The notes below the pieces were generated by a model, which ran no database searches, was not told the origin of the DNA, and saw nothing but the letters and a program-made list of their open reading frames with translations. Shown here in pieces: positions 1 to 8,112 of a stretch of 14,436 nt of DNA (its first letter is position 1; each line of letters begins with the position of its first letter). Source of the DNA: an uncultured Clostridia bacterium (GTDB lineage Bacteria; Bacillota; Clostridia; TANB77; CAG-465). Location of the stretch: assembly GCA_934162655.1 (NCBI GenBank), contig CAKPJL010000027.1, positions 1-14,436 of the forward strand, read 5' to 3'. The position numbers and the translations under genes were made by a program.

Positions 1-188
1 GTATCATATACTATCATACGTATTGCCCTGCCAACTTGTGGTGAGGCAAGGCCAATACCATCATACTTATACATTGTATCAATCATATCAGATGATAATT
101 TTTTTATATCATCTGTTATTTCTAATATTTCATCACATTTTCTTGCTAATATTTCATCTTCACCATATCTTAAATCTAAAACTGCCAC
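1..188 (-). CDS. def: Peptide deformylase, N-terminal part (runs off the left edge)
   Basis: Peptide deformylase removes the formyl group from the N-terminal methionine of new proteins in the cytoplasm, using a bound metal ion. Only about 62 codons are in the window. They contain the first conserved motif of the family, GIGLASPQVG, in the form G-[IV]-G-L-A-A-P-Q-[VIL] with Ser for one Ala. The metal-ligand motifs (EGCLS and HExxH) would lie beyond the edge. No ATG is available near the N-terminus. I chose the GTG at 188-186 because an AGGAG ribosome binding site lies at 203-199, about 10 bases upstream, and the protein then begins VAVLDLRYGED, as typical deformylases do. It starts 19 bases after the ftsK stop and is probably co-transcribed with it. 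Confidence 0.9.
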   Translation of the reverse strand, partial: MAVLDLRYGEDEILARKCDEILEITDDIKKLSSDMIDTMYKYDGIGLASPQVGRAIRMIVYD

Positions 189-207
189 TTTTTATTTTCT
201 CCTTTTA

Positions 208-2670
208 CTATCCTTGCTCACTTGTAGCATTATTTTGTTCTTTACTAAATTGTAATTCATGCCATTCATCTTTTGAAATTAATACTTGCCTTGGTTTACT
301 TCCATCATATCCAGAAATTAATCCTCTTTCCTCCATCTGATCTATTATTCTACCAGCACGGGAATATCCAACTTTAAACTTTCTTTGTATCATTGAAGCA
401 GATGCCTGTCCCATATCAAGAACTAAACTTATTGCATCATTTAAAAGTGGGTCTTCATCAGAAGAAGAGTCATCTGATATACTATCATCTTTCATGGATG
501 GTTTATTTCCTTTACCTTTTAGCGGTGTGTTTTCAATACTTTGTATAATGTCTTCATTATATGTAATTTGATTATTTTGTTTAATATAGTCAACTATTTG
601 TTCTATTTCTTTTTCTGATACAAAAGTTCCTTGCATTCTTAAAGGTTTGGTCTCTCCCACTGGAAAATAAAGCATATCTCCTTTGCCTAATAGTTTTTCT
701 GCACCAGCCATATCAAGTATTGTTCTAGAATCAACTTGTGATGATACAGTAAATGCAATACGAGATGGAATGTTTGCCTTAATTATTCCTGTTACTACAT
801 CTACTGATGGACGCTGAGTGGCAATTACTAGATGCATTCCAGCAGCTCTTGCCATTTGTGCTAACCTACATATTGCATCCTCTACATCATTTGGTGCAAC
901 CATCATAAGATCTGCAAGTTCATCTACAATAATTACTACTTGTGGTAACTTAGGAAGGTTTTCTGCTTCCATTGCAGCATTATAAGATTTTATATCTTTA
1001 ACTCCTTTGCTTGCAAATAAAGCATACCTAGATACCATTTCTTGAACTGCCCAATTAAGTGATCCAGCCGCTTTTTTAGGATCCGTTACAACTGGAATAA
1101 GTAGATGTGGAATACCATTATACCCAGAAAGTTCAACCATTTTTGGATCTATTAAAATTAATTTTACCTCACTTGGCTTTGCCTTATAAAGAATAGATAC
1201 AATTATTGAGTTAATACATACACTCTTACCAGAGCCTGTTGCTCCTGCAATAAGCATATGTGGCATTTTTGCTATATCACCAACTTGTATTTCTCCTGCC
1301 GCATCTTTTCCAAGTGCAAAACATACCTTTGATTTATGATTTTGAAATACATCTGATTCAATAACTTCTCTTAATGAAACAGATTCACAAACAGAATTTG
1401 GTATCTCAATTCCAACAGCTGCACGACCAGGAATTGGAGCTTCTATACGAATTGATTTTGCTGCAAGATTTAAGGCTATATCATCTGCCAAATTTACAAT
1501 TTTACTTACCTTTACACCTATACTTGGAGTGAGCTCATAACGAGTAACTGTTGGGCCTTTAGTAATATTTGTAACTTTTGCTTCTACACCGAAACTTGCA
1601 AGTGTTTTTTGTAATTTGACAGCTGTTGCATGTATAGCTTTTTTATCAAATGTAGCAGCCCCTTCTATCTTTTTAAGAAGTCTTATTGGAGGTATTTCAT
1701 AATTATCTTCTACTAACTCTGTTGCAGTATGATCAAGAGTTAATACCTCTTTTACAGATTTATCATCTTTTTCCTCTTTTTGTTGTTTAAAGAATTCATC
1801 ACGCTTTTGCTTACCTATCTCTTCTGCCTCACTTGGCTTCCCGCCAAGCTTATTAAAATCAAATTCTACTTGTTCTGTTTTATCAAATACCAAGTTTTTA
1901 TCAGTATCTACTGCACCTTTTTCTTTCATTTTTTCTTCAAGTGCTGCTCTACGCCTTATCTCTCTTCTAGACATCCTTGTCTCTTTTTCATCTTTTATAA
2001 CATCTTCTATTTCTTTTTCTGAGACTTCGTCTTTTCTAAATAATATATTGTAAGCTTTTATTATAACATTAATAATTCCAACAAACAAATTATATATAGC
2101 ATAGAAGAATTGTCTAAAAGATATATTAAACACACACAAAACACTTACAAAAGTTATAAAACATATCAAAATCCTTGCTAGCGTAACTCCTAAAAGACTC
2201 ATTAGACTAGCAGAGATCATGCCACCAATAAGCCCACAAAATTCTCGTTGCTTTACAGTTGCAAGATAGCAATCATCTATTAAAAACTGAACAAAGCTAT
2301 TAAATATTCCATTATAATTTTTTAATGTAAAAACTCCAATAGTAGATGATATCATAATCATGGTAAATAAAGCTTTGTAAAATTGCTTTGATACTTTAAC
2401 TCTTCTTTTTGTTATAACAAGATATATCCCAATAACTATTAAAGATACTGGAATAACATACATACCATAGCCAAAAAGCCCGTTTAAAGCTGCCTTTATT
2501 GATTTTAGCATATCTCCTAAATCAGAACTTAAAAGAAGAATAAATACAACAATTCCTAGTGCCACAAATGTGCCCCCTAGGAAATCTTGTAAAATACTCT
2601 TTTTTGAATTGTTTCTTGCTTTTTTTGTGACTGTCTTTTTTGATGAAGTAGCTTTTCTTTTTCTACCCAT
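208..2670 (-). CDS. ftsK: DNA translocase FtsK/SpoIIIE
   Basis: This is a membrane-anchored ATP-driven motor that pumps double-stranded DNA through the closing division or sporulation septum. The 820-residue protein has the family architecture: a very basic N-terminus, about four hydrophobic segments (roughly residues 30-200), a charged linker (about 210-330), the alpha/beta RecA-like motor, and a C-terminal winged-helix gamma domain (about 740-806) that reads directional sequences on the chromosome. Walker A is GATGSGKS near residue 475 and the Walker B region is VVIIVDELADL near 580. An upstream TTG at 2682 is in frame, but I prefer the ATG at 2670: AGGGG lies 12 bases before it and the protein then starts MGRKRK. 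Length is normal for the family. Whether it acts mainly as FtsK or SpoIIIE cannot be decided from the sequence. Confidence 0.96.
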   Translation of the reverse strand: MGRKRKATSSKKTVTKKARNNSKKSILQDFLGGTFVALGIVVFILLLSSDLGDMLKSIKAALNGLFGYGMYVIPVSLIVIGIYLVITKRRVKVSKQFYKALFTMIMISSTIGVFTLKNYNGIFNSFVQFLIDDCYLATVKQREFCGLIGGMISASLMSLLGVTLARILICFITFVSVLCVFNISFRQFFYAIYNLFVGIINVIIKAYNILFRKDEVSEKEIEDVIKDEKETRMSRREIRRRAALEEKMKEKGAVDTDKNLVFDKTEQVEFDFNKLGGKPSEAEEIGKQKRDEFFKQQKEEKDDKSVKEVLTLDHTATELVEDNYEIPPIRLLKKIEGAATFDKKAIHATAVKLQKTLASFGVEAKVTNITKGPTVTRYELTPSIGVKVSKIVNLADDIALNLAAKSIRIEAPIPGRAAVGIEIPNSVCESVSLREVIESDVFQNHKSKVCFALGKDAAGEIQVGDIAKMPHMLIAGATGSGKSVCINSIIVSILYKAKPSEVKLILIDPKMVELSGYNGIPHLLIPVVTDPKKAAGSLNWAVQEMVSRYALFASKGVKDIKSYNAAMEAENLPKLPQVVIIVDELADLMMVAPNDVEDAICRLAQMARAAGMHLVIATQRPSVDVVTGIIKANIPSRIAFTVSSQVDSRTILDMAGAEKLLGKGDMLYFPVGETKPLRMQGTFVSEKEIEQIVDYIKQNNQITYNEDIIQSIENTPLKGKGNKPSMKDDSISDDSSSDEDPLLNDAISLVLDMGQASASMIQRKFKVGYSRAGRIIDQMEERGLISGYDGSKPRQVLISKDEWHELQFSKEQNNATSEQG

Positions 2671-2697
2671 AATATACACCAACCCCTATTTTAGTGT

Positions 2698-3135
2698 TTA
2701 TTTTAATTCTTTTCTATTATTATGAACTAGCTGTAAAGTTTCTTTTAATACATCTTCAACTTTACCTAAAACTGAATCTGCATATTCACGAGTTCCAGCA
2801 CTTATCTCTTGTGAAAGCTTATTTGCATTTTCTAAAATCTCATCTTTTTGGTCAAGTGCTTGCTTTGTTATTACATGTTCATCAACCATAGCAATAATTT
2901 TATTTTCTGCCTCTTTCATAAGATTGTCCGCTTGTGCCTCTGCATCTGCCATTATTCTTTGTCTTTCTTCTTTTACCCATTTTGCTTGTTTTAATTCATC
3001 TGGTAATTTAAGTCTAATTTCTTCTAAAACTTCTCTAAACTCTTCTGCATCAATCATAACTTTTGAAGAAAAAGGTACTTTAGACCCAGCTTCTAAAAGT
3101 TCTTCTAGTCTTTCAAGTGATGTAAAAATTTCCAT
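2698..3135 (-). CDS. Coiled-coil protein resembling ATP synthase peripheral-stalk subunits
   Basis: This 145-residue soluble protein is rich in Glu, Lys, Ala and Gln and has no hydrophobic segment. The first 20 residues are a leucine-rich helix. From about residue 35 to the end almost everything is predicted helix with heptad-like Leu/Ile/Ala spacing, including a stretch reading AEAQADNLMKEAENKI. Such repeats are typical of the b/E/G/H stalk subunits of F- and V-type ATPases, and clostridial homologues next to rsmD are often labelled ATPase subunit for that reason. No other ATPase subunit is present, so a true ATPase role is doubtful; a structural or scaffold role, for example with FtsK at the division site, is only inference. 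The start is firm: GGAGGG sits 7 bases before the ATG and is embedded in the last codons (W-R-D-stop) of rsmD. Confidence 0.8.
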   Translation of the reverse strand: MEIFTSLERLEELLEAGSKVPFSSKVMIDAEEFREVLEEIRLKLPDELKQAKWVKEERQRIMADAEAQADNLMKEAENKIIAMVDEHVITKQALDQKDEILENANKLSQEISAGTREYADSVLGKVEDVLKETLQLVHNNRKELK

Positions 3136-3136
3136 C

Positions 3137-3724
3137 TTAATCCCTCCACTTGTACAATTTTATAACAACTGTACCATATTGTCTTGTATCAAAACATTCT
3201 AAATTTTCAAATTCATCTAAAATGTTACTATTTTTCATCTGTATCTTTTTTAAAAAAGCTTTATCTGTTTCGTACACAATTATACCATCTTTTTTTAAGA
3301 CTTTATTTTTACTATTTGATATAAAATTTAAAGTATCAATTCCTAGATTGCTATCATATGGTGGATCTAAAAAAATTATATCAAAAGTATAGTCTTCATT
3401 TACAATTTGGTTTAAACATTTAGTATAATCTTTTTTTGTTATTTTAACACAATTTTCTAGATTAGTCAACTTAATGTTGTTAAGTATTGTCGAAATACAT
3501 ACATTTTGATGGTCATTTAACCATGCAAATTTTGCTCCCCTACTTAAAGACTCTATGGCTAGATTACCAGTACCTGAAAATAAATCCAGTACATAAGAGT
3601 CATAAACTTTGCTAGTAAGTATACTAAACAAGGCTTCTTTAACTCTATCAAGAGTGGGTCTTGTTTTTTCAGTTTTTGGTCCCTCTATTCTTTTTGCTTT
3701 TAAATTACCTGCTATTATTCTCAT
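3137..3724 (-). CDS. rsmD: 16S rRNA (guanine966-N2)-methyltransferase RsmD
   Basis: RsmD methylates N2 of G966 in the small-subunit rRNA using S-adenosylmethionine, acting on a partly assembled 30S particle. The 195-residue protein has the expected length and motifs. The N-terminal signature MRIIAGNLKAKRI is followed by TRPTLDRVKEALFSIL. The SAM-binding motif I is VLDLFSGTGNLAIESLSRGA at about residues 44-63. The catalytic motif IV is DPPY near residue 120. The ATG lies 3 bases after the pdp stop, and the nearest Shine-Dalgarno sequence (GGAG) is in the last codons of pdp about 14 bases upstream, which suggests translational coupling. In many Firmicutes rsmD is followed by coaD; here the next gene is the coiled-coil protein instead. 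Confidence 0.96.
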   Translation of the reverse strand: MRIIAGNLKAKRIEGPKTEKTRPTLDRVKEALFSILTSKVYDSYVLDLFSGTGNLAIESLSRGAKFAWLNDHQNVCISTILNNIKLTNLENCVKITKKDYTKCLNQIVNEDYTFDIIFLDPPYDSNLGIDTLNFISNSKNKVLKKDGIIVYETDKAFLKKIQMKNSNILDEFENLECFDTRQYGTVVIKLYKWRD

Positions 3725-3727
3725 AAA

Positions 3728-5116
3728 TTAAACATTTTCTCCTACTACATTTAAAACATGCGGTCTTTGCTTCATTGCATCTCCTATTTTCTTATCAACA
3801 TCTTGTATTATTATTCCATCACTTATATATGAAAAGGCATTTTCAAATTTTTCCTTATCATTATAATATACTTTTAATATAGTGTCACCTATATTTACCA
3901 TATCTCCTACCTTTTTATCAAAATAAAAACCAACAGAATAATCAATATCGTCTTCTTTTGTAGTCCTTCCACCACCAAGAATTACAAGTGCTTCTCCAAT
4001 TTTTTTGCTATTAATATCTGTAATACATCCATTTCTTTCAGCTTTTATTTCTTTTAGATAGCTTACTTTATCTTTTAATACCGGATATTTAATTTCATAA
4101 TCTTGTATGCCAAATTTTATTTTTTTAAACTTACCACCTTGTGCTTCAACAAGCTCCACAAATTTTTGGTATGCTTTTTTGGATACTATAGCTTTTTTGA
4201 TACGCTCTTTACAATCATTAATATCTAATGTTTTATCAGCCATTTTTAACATCCATGTAGCAACTGACATAACAACTTCTTTTAGGTCTGAATTTATATT
4301 AGAATTAAATTCAATCTCAGATTGATTTAAAAATTCAACAACTTCTTTAATTTCTAGTGCATTTCCAACAGCTCTTCCAAGAGGCTCATTCATTGAAGTA
4401 ATCACAGCACAAGTTTGTAGTGAAGCAAGTCTTCCAATTTCTACCATAGTCTTAGCAAGCAGGTTTGCTTCTTCTTCTGTTTTAGCAAAAGCACCATTTC
4501 CTACTGTAACATCAAGAACTAATCTATCTGCTCCACACGCAATTTTTTTGCTCATTATTGATGCTGCTATAAGATCTATTGATTCAACGGTTGCAGTAGT
4601 ATCACGCAAAGCATAAATTTTTTTATCAGCAATTGCAATATCTTTTGACTGACTAATTAAACATATACCTATTTTTTCAACTTGCCTTTTTGCCTCTTCA
4701 ACCGATAAATTTACATTATATCCATCTATTGACTCTATTTTATCAGCTGTTCCTCCTGTAAATCCAAGTCCTCTCCCTGACATCTTAAAACAATCAATTC
4801 CAAGAGCAGCAACAATTGGTAAAACTATTAAGGTAACTTTATCTCCTACTCCGCCTGTTGAATGTTTATCTATTATATAGCCCTTTTTTCTTTTTAAATC
4901 AGAAAGATCTAGCTTTTTACTAGAATTTGCCATTGCAAATGTCAAGTTAAGTAATTCTTCTTTTGTAAGTCCATTTAAATAAATTGCCATAATTAGAGCT
5001 GCTGCTTGATAGTCTTTGATGTTATCTTTGCTATATTCATTTACAAAATATTCTATCTCTAACTTACTAAGTTCTTTTCTATCACGTTTTTTTTCTATTA
5101 TATCATACATTCTCAT
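3728..5116 (-). CDS. pdp: Pyrimidine-nucleoside phosphorylase
   Basis: This enzyme splits uridine or thymidine (and deoxyuridine) with phosphate into the base and ribose- or deoxyribose-1-phosphate, feeding pyrimidine salvage in the cytoplasm. The 462-residue protein shows the family signature SGRGLGFTGGTADKIES at about residues 110-126 and the phosphate-binding stretch KHSTGGVGDKVTL near residue 83. It begins MRMYDIIEKKRDR, the usual start for the family. A GTG at 5125 is in frame but would overlap the upstream gene. The ATG at 5116 has GGAG 8 bases ahead and lies one base after that gene's stop, so it is the better start. Length is slightly above the usual 430-440 residues, with a short C-terminal extension ending NVVGENV. 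Distinguishing it from strict thymidine phosphorylase (deoA) rests on the Firmicute context. Confidence 0.93.
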   Translation of the reverse strand: MRMYDIIEKKRDRKELSKLEIEYFVNEYSKDNIKDYQAAALIMAIYLNGLTKEELLNLTFAMANSSKKLDLSDLKRKKGYIIDKHSTGGVGDKVTLIVLPIVAALGIDCFKMSGRGLGFTGGTADKIESIDGYNVNLSVEEAKRQVEKIGICLISQSKDIAIADKKIYALRDTTATVESIDLIAASIMSKKIACGADRLVLDVTVGNGAFAKTEEEANLLAKTMVEIGRLASLQTCAVITSMNEPLGRAVGNALEIKEVVEFLNQSEIEFNSNINSDLKEVVMSVATWMLKMADKTLDINDCKERIKKAIVSKKAYQKFVELVEAQGGKFKKIKFGIQDYEIKYPVLKDKVSYLKEIKAERNGCITDINSKKIGEALVILGGGRTTKEDDIDYSVGFYFDKKVGDMVNIGDTILKVYYNDKEKFENAFSYISDGIIIQDVDKKIGDAMKQRPHVLNVVGENV

Positions 5117-5117
5117 A

Positions 5118-6038
5118 TTATTCACTCCATACTCCGTAATTTGAAATATCTACTATATCATTTTGTTTTATTTCCGAATAATTTAAACACTTATTGTAAA
5201 GGCGAATAGCATAATAATTCTTATCACCCTTTAAAAACACTTTTTCAAAAGATTGTGACTCTACTAAAAAAGTTGCTTGACCGCATAAATTTCCGTTTAT
5301 ATATAACGTTCCTTTTTTGGTAATACTATCATATGTAAATGTCAGTTTATCAATTTTACCTTTACGCAAATTAAAATTAGTTTCTATCTTATTTTGATTA
5401 TCTAAAGCCATTTGTGCTATTAATTTTTTATCTTCCATATTATGATAAATATAAAAAGAATCTGAATATACAAAATTATATTTATCTTCTACTTTAGTGT
5501 CTATTTCACTATAAATAACTTCCAAACTAAAAGAAGTATTATTAATTTTTGCATTTATTTCTTTGTCATTTATAGTAGAATTTTCATCTGCTTTTACATT
5601 TACTATAAGATTATTTAAATTACAATATGAAAGTGGCACATTTACTTTTTGTTGATACTCTTTTGTGCCTCCGACATAGACTAGGTCGCCCTTATAAATT
5701 TTTATATTATCTAAATCTTCATCTGATATAGTAGTTATTATATCTTTTATAGTTTTTCCTTCAATTTTTTGACCATTATAATAAATTCCACTTCTATCTG
5801 CAAATAATTCTTCTTGGTTATATCTAACACCACTTATAACTTCTTGATTTTCTATATAATCATATAACTCTTCTCTGTAATTTTTGATATTTGAATTGAA
5901 TTTCATATCTTCTGCTCTTCCAAAATAATTTTTATTTATAACAATTCCTATTCCAACAGATGCAAGAATTATAACAATAATGACAGTAAATACTAATGTT
6001 ACAAGAGCTATTCCTTTTTTTTTGCTTTTAAAACTCAT
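5118..6038 (-). CDS. Pilin-like membrane-anchored protein with LamG-like C-terminal domain
   Basis: The 306-residue protein begins with a type IV prepilin-like signal: six basic/polar residues ending KKKG at residue 9, then a hydrophobic helix IALVTLVFTVIIVIILAS (residues 10-27). A prepilin peptidase would cut after Gly9. The residue at +5 after that site is Thr, not the Glu of major pilins. A helical stretch (about 40-65) follows, as in pilin stems. The last 100 residues resemble a concanavalin A/LamG-like sandwich: GTLYINGNLCG and then YAIRLYNKCLNYSEIKQND, close to the usual iyaiRlYnraLs.eEi.qN ending of such domains. The function is unknown; a surface-exposed carbohydrate- or peptide-binding minor pilin is inference. 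No pilus assembly gene is in view. It is the first gene of the run and has AGGTG before its ATG. Confidence 0.72.
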   Translation of the reverse strand: MSFKSKKKGIALVTLVFTVIIVIILASVGIGIVINKNYFGRAEDMKFNSNIKNYREELYDYIENQEVISGVRYNQEELFADRSGIYYNGQKIEGKTIKDIITTISDEDLDNIKIYKGDLVYVGGTKEYQQKVNVPLSYCNLNNLIVNVKADENSTINDKEINAKINNTSFSLEVIYSEIDTKVEDKYNFVYSDSFYIYHNMEDKKLIAQMALDNQNKIETNFNLRKGKIDKLTFTYDSITKKGTLYINGNLCGQATFLVESQSFEKVFLKGDKNYYAIRLYNKCLNYSEIKQNDIVDISNYGVWSE

Positions 6039-6065
6039 ATATACACCTCAAATTTTTATATAGTT

Positions 6066-6094
6066 ATTTTATATCAAAAATCATTATTTATCAA
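6066..6094 (-). promoter_or_regulatory. Probable sigma-A promoter of the pilin-pdp-rsmD-ftsK run
   Basis: Read on minus, TTGATA (6094-6089) and TAAAAT (6071-6066) are separated by exactly 17 bases and each matches the consensus at five of six positions. The expected RNA start near 6059 leaves a leader of about 20 bases before the pilin-like gene. The region is extremely AT-rich, so chance matches are a real risk. The whole divergent gap 6039-6182 holds this and presumably an asnB promoter. It is flanked by two outward-facing copies of TTTGAGGTGT, which are simply the two ribosome binding sites. Confidence 0.5.
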
Positions 6095-6182
6095 TAGCAT
6101 TTTTAATTTAAATTATTTTTTAAAATAGTTATTTATTGAATATATTTAATACTTTTAAAATATAATTTTTTGAGGTGTAATT

Positions 6183-8030
6183 ATGTGTATTTTTTGTGGA
6201 TACGAAATTTCAAAAGATGACAGTAATGATTATACAACTAGCTTAATTAAAGAAAATTTAAAAAAGTATAATCTAACTATTTCAAAGACTGCCAAAGAAA
6301 ATGACTTTACATTTTTTAACTCAGACAAAAAAGAAAATATAAATCAACCAATGAAATTAACCTACAATGATAATGTATATATTATAAATTATTCAGGCAC
6401 GTTATATAACAAAGATGAAATCATAGATATAATCAAAAAAAATGGTTATACCACTAAAACCAATACAGATGACGAACTAATTTTGCTCTTATACATTTGT
6501 TACAAGGAAAAATTACTTAACTTTATAAATGGTTCTTTTTCTTTTTCAATTTTTAACAAAAAAGAAAACTCAATATTTTTAGCACGTGATCATTTAGGAA
6601 TGAGTCCTTTATTTTATACAGAAACTAAAAATGGTTTCCCTTTTATCTTTGCTTCATCTCTAAAACCAATTTTAGCAAATCCAAAAATTGAAAAACTCCT
6701 TGATAAAGATGGAATAAAAGAATTGTTTGCACTTGGTCCTGCTCATACTCCTGGCAAAACATATTTTAAGGATATATTAGAAATAGAGCCTGGTCACTAT
6801 GCAATTTATAAAAAAAATAAACTAGAAATTCACAAATATTGGGATCTTATATCTTACAAAATAACTGATGATGAGAAAACTATGATAAAAAAAATTCATG
6901 ACATGTTAGTATTATCAACTAAGCAAAATATCAAAACAGATAAAAAAATATGTACAATGTTATCTGGAGGAATTGATTCTAGTATACTCTCTAAAATAGT
7001 TAATGATAATGTTAAAAATTTAAAGACATTTTCTGTAGATTTTGAAGGAAATGATAAAAATTTTATAGCTAACTCATACCAATTAAGCAGAGATAATAAA
7101 TATATAGATATAATGAAGAATTACTTAAAAACTAATCATACCTCTATTTTACTAAACAATACATATCTTTTTGATCTTTTACATGATGTAACAATTGCTC
7201 GTGATATGCCTGGAATGGCAGATATTGATTGTTCTATGTATGCATTTTGTTTAAGTATTTCTCAAAATGGATATGAAGTTTGTATATCAGGTGAATGTTC
7301 AGATGAAATATTTGGAGGGTATCCGTGGTATTACAGGCAAAATTTAAAGAAAGCTTTTTTTGAAAATAAATTTCCATGGGCAGTTTCTAACGATTTAAGG
7401 GCAAACATAGTAAATAGTGATATTTTAAGTGAAGATGAAATAAATCAATACATTAAAGATTCAATTAATAAAAATTTAAAAAATGTTGAATTAAATAGTA
7501 ATGATGAAGATGAAAATTATTTTAGAAAAGTTAATTATTTAACAATAAAGTATTTTATGAATACATTAATTGAACGTACTAATAGAGCTTCAAATTTAGC
7601 AGGACTTGATGTAAGAATTCCATATGCAAATTATAAATTTTTTGAGTATATATATAATATTTCAGCTTATCTTAAACTAGGAAAATCTTATGATGAAAAA
7701 CTAGTAACAGAAAAATATCTACTAAGAGAAGCTTTTAGAGGTGAAATTCCAGACGAAATTTTATTTAGAAAAAAATCACCATTTCCTAAAACTTATGATA
7801 GGGAATATTTAAACCTTGTAGAAAACAAAATGTTAGAAATACTAAATAATCCTTTATCTAAGATAAACAGTATAATTAATAAAGAATATGTATTAAATAT
7901 GATAAAGATGCATGGAGAAAACATGACTCAAAACTTATTTGGACAGCTTATGACATATCCTCAAACACTAGCATATTTGATTCAAATAGAAATCTGGCTA
8001 AACGAATATGATGTTAAAATTTTAATTTAA
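6183..8030 (+). CDS. asnB: Asparagine synthetase-like protein with degenerate glutaminase domain
   Basis: The 615-residue protein has the two-domain layout of glutamine-hydrolysing asparagine synthetases. The N-terminal Ntn-type domain keeps Cys2 (MCIFCG), a D-D-E at 96-98 and NGSFSFSIF...LARDHLGMSPLFY. The C-terminal AMP-forming domain has the PP-loop SGGIDSS (261-267), GECSDEIFGGYPWYY and a KKSPFPKT motif typical of a clostridial clade. The synthetase half looks active. The glutaminase half looks eroded: there is no Arg in the first 130 residues, so the glutamine-binding Arg49 of E. coli AsnB and the RGPD motif are absent, and the N-G-E at 74-76 is S-G-T (71-73). It may use free ammonia or act on another carboxylate, such as cell-wall diaminopimelate, which B. 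subtilis AsnB amidates; that is inference. AGGTG precedes the ATG. Confidence 0.88.
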   Translation: MCIFCGYEISKDDSNDYTTSLIKENLKKYNLTISKTAKENDFTFFNSDKKENINQPMKLTYNDNVYIINYSGTLYNKDEIIDIIKKNGYTTKTNTDDELILLLYICYKEKLLNFINGSFSFSIFNKKENSIFLARDHLGMSPLFYTETKNGFPFIFASSLKPILANPKIEKLLDKDGIKELFALGPAHTPGKTYFKDILEIEPGHYAIYKKNKLEIHKYWDLISYKITDDEKTMIKKIHDMLVLSTKQNIKTDKKICTMLSGGIDSSILSKIVNDNVKNLKTFSVDFEGNDKNFIANSYQLSRDNKYIDIMKNYLKTNHTSILLNNTYLFDLLHDVTIARDMPGMADIDCSMYAFCLSISQNGYEVCISGECSDEIFGGYPWYYRQNLKKAFFENKFPWAVSNDLRANIVNSDILSEDEINQYIKDSINKNLKNVELNSNDEDENYFRKVNYLTIKYFMNTLIERTNRASNLAGLDVRIPYANYKFFEYIYNISAYLKLGKSYDEKLVTEKYLLREAFRGEIPDEILFRKKSPFPKTYDREYLNLVENKMLEILNNPLSKINSIINKEYVLNMIKMHGENMTQNLFGQLMTYPQTLAYLIQIEIWLNEYDVKILI

Positions 8031-8058
8031 ATTTTATTTGAATTATTTTCCAGTTTAT

Positions 8059-8087
8059 TTTTTAATAAAAATCAAAGAATATATAAT
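8059..8087 (+). promoter_or_regulatory. Possible promoter for the VanW-family gene
   Basis: A perfect TATAAT lies at 8082-8087 in the 82-base gap after the asnB-like gene, with the expected RNA start near 8094 and the ribosome binding site GGAGG at 8103-8107. The best -35 at 17-base spacing is only TTTTTA (8059-8064), so the call is weak. The two genes could equally be read as one message, since no terminator separates them. Confidence 0.3.
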
Positions 8088-8112
8088 GTATTAAATATTT
8101 TCGGAGGTTTTT

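Noticed and set aside
23..340. Plus-strand open frames across the left third, for example 23-340, 1780-2022 and 2924-3202
   Set aside because: They lie antisense inside def, ftsK and the coiled-coil gene, have no ribosome binding site and read as low-complexity Phe/Leu/Ser strings.
6136..6166. TTGAAT ... TATAAT as a promoter for the asnB-like gene
   Set aside because: The spacer is 19 bases and the RNA would begin on top of the AGGTG ribosome binding site. In such AT-rich DNA this is probably chance.
6049..6180. Inverted TTTGAGGTGT copies flanking the divergent gap as operator or mobile-element ends
   Set aside because: Each copy is the ribosome binding site of the adjacent gene. Their inverted order follows from the divergent orientation.
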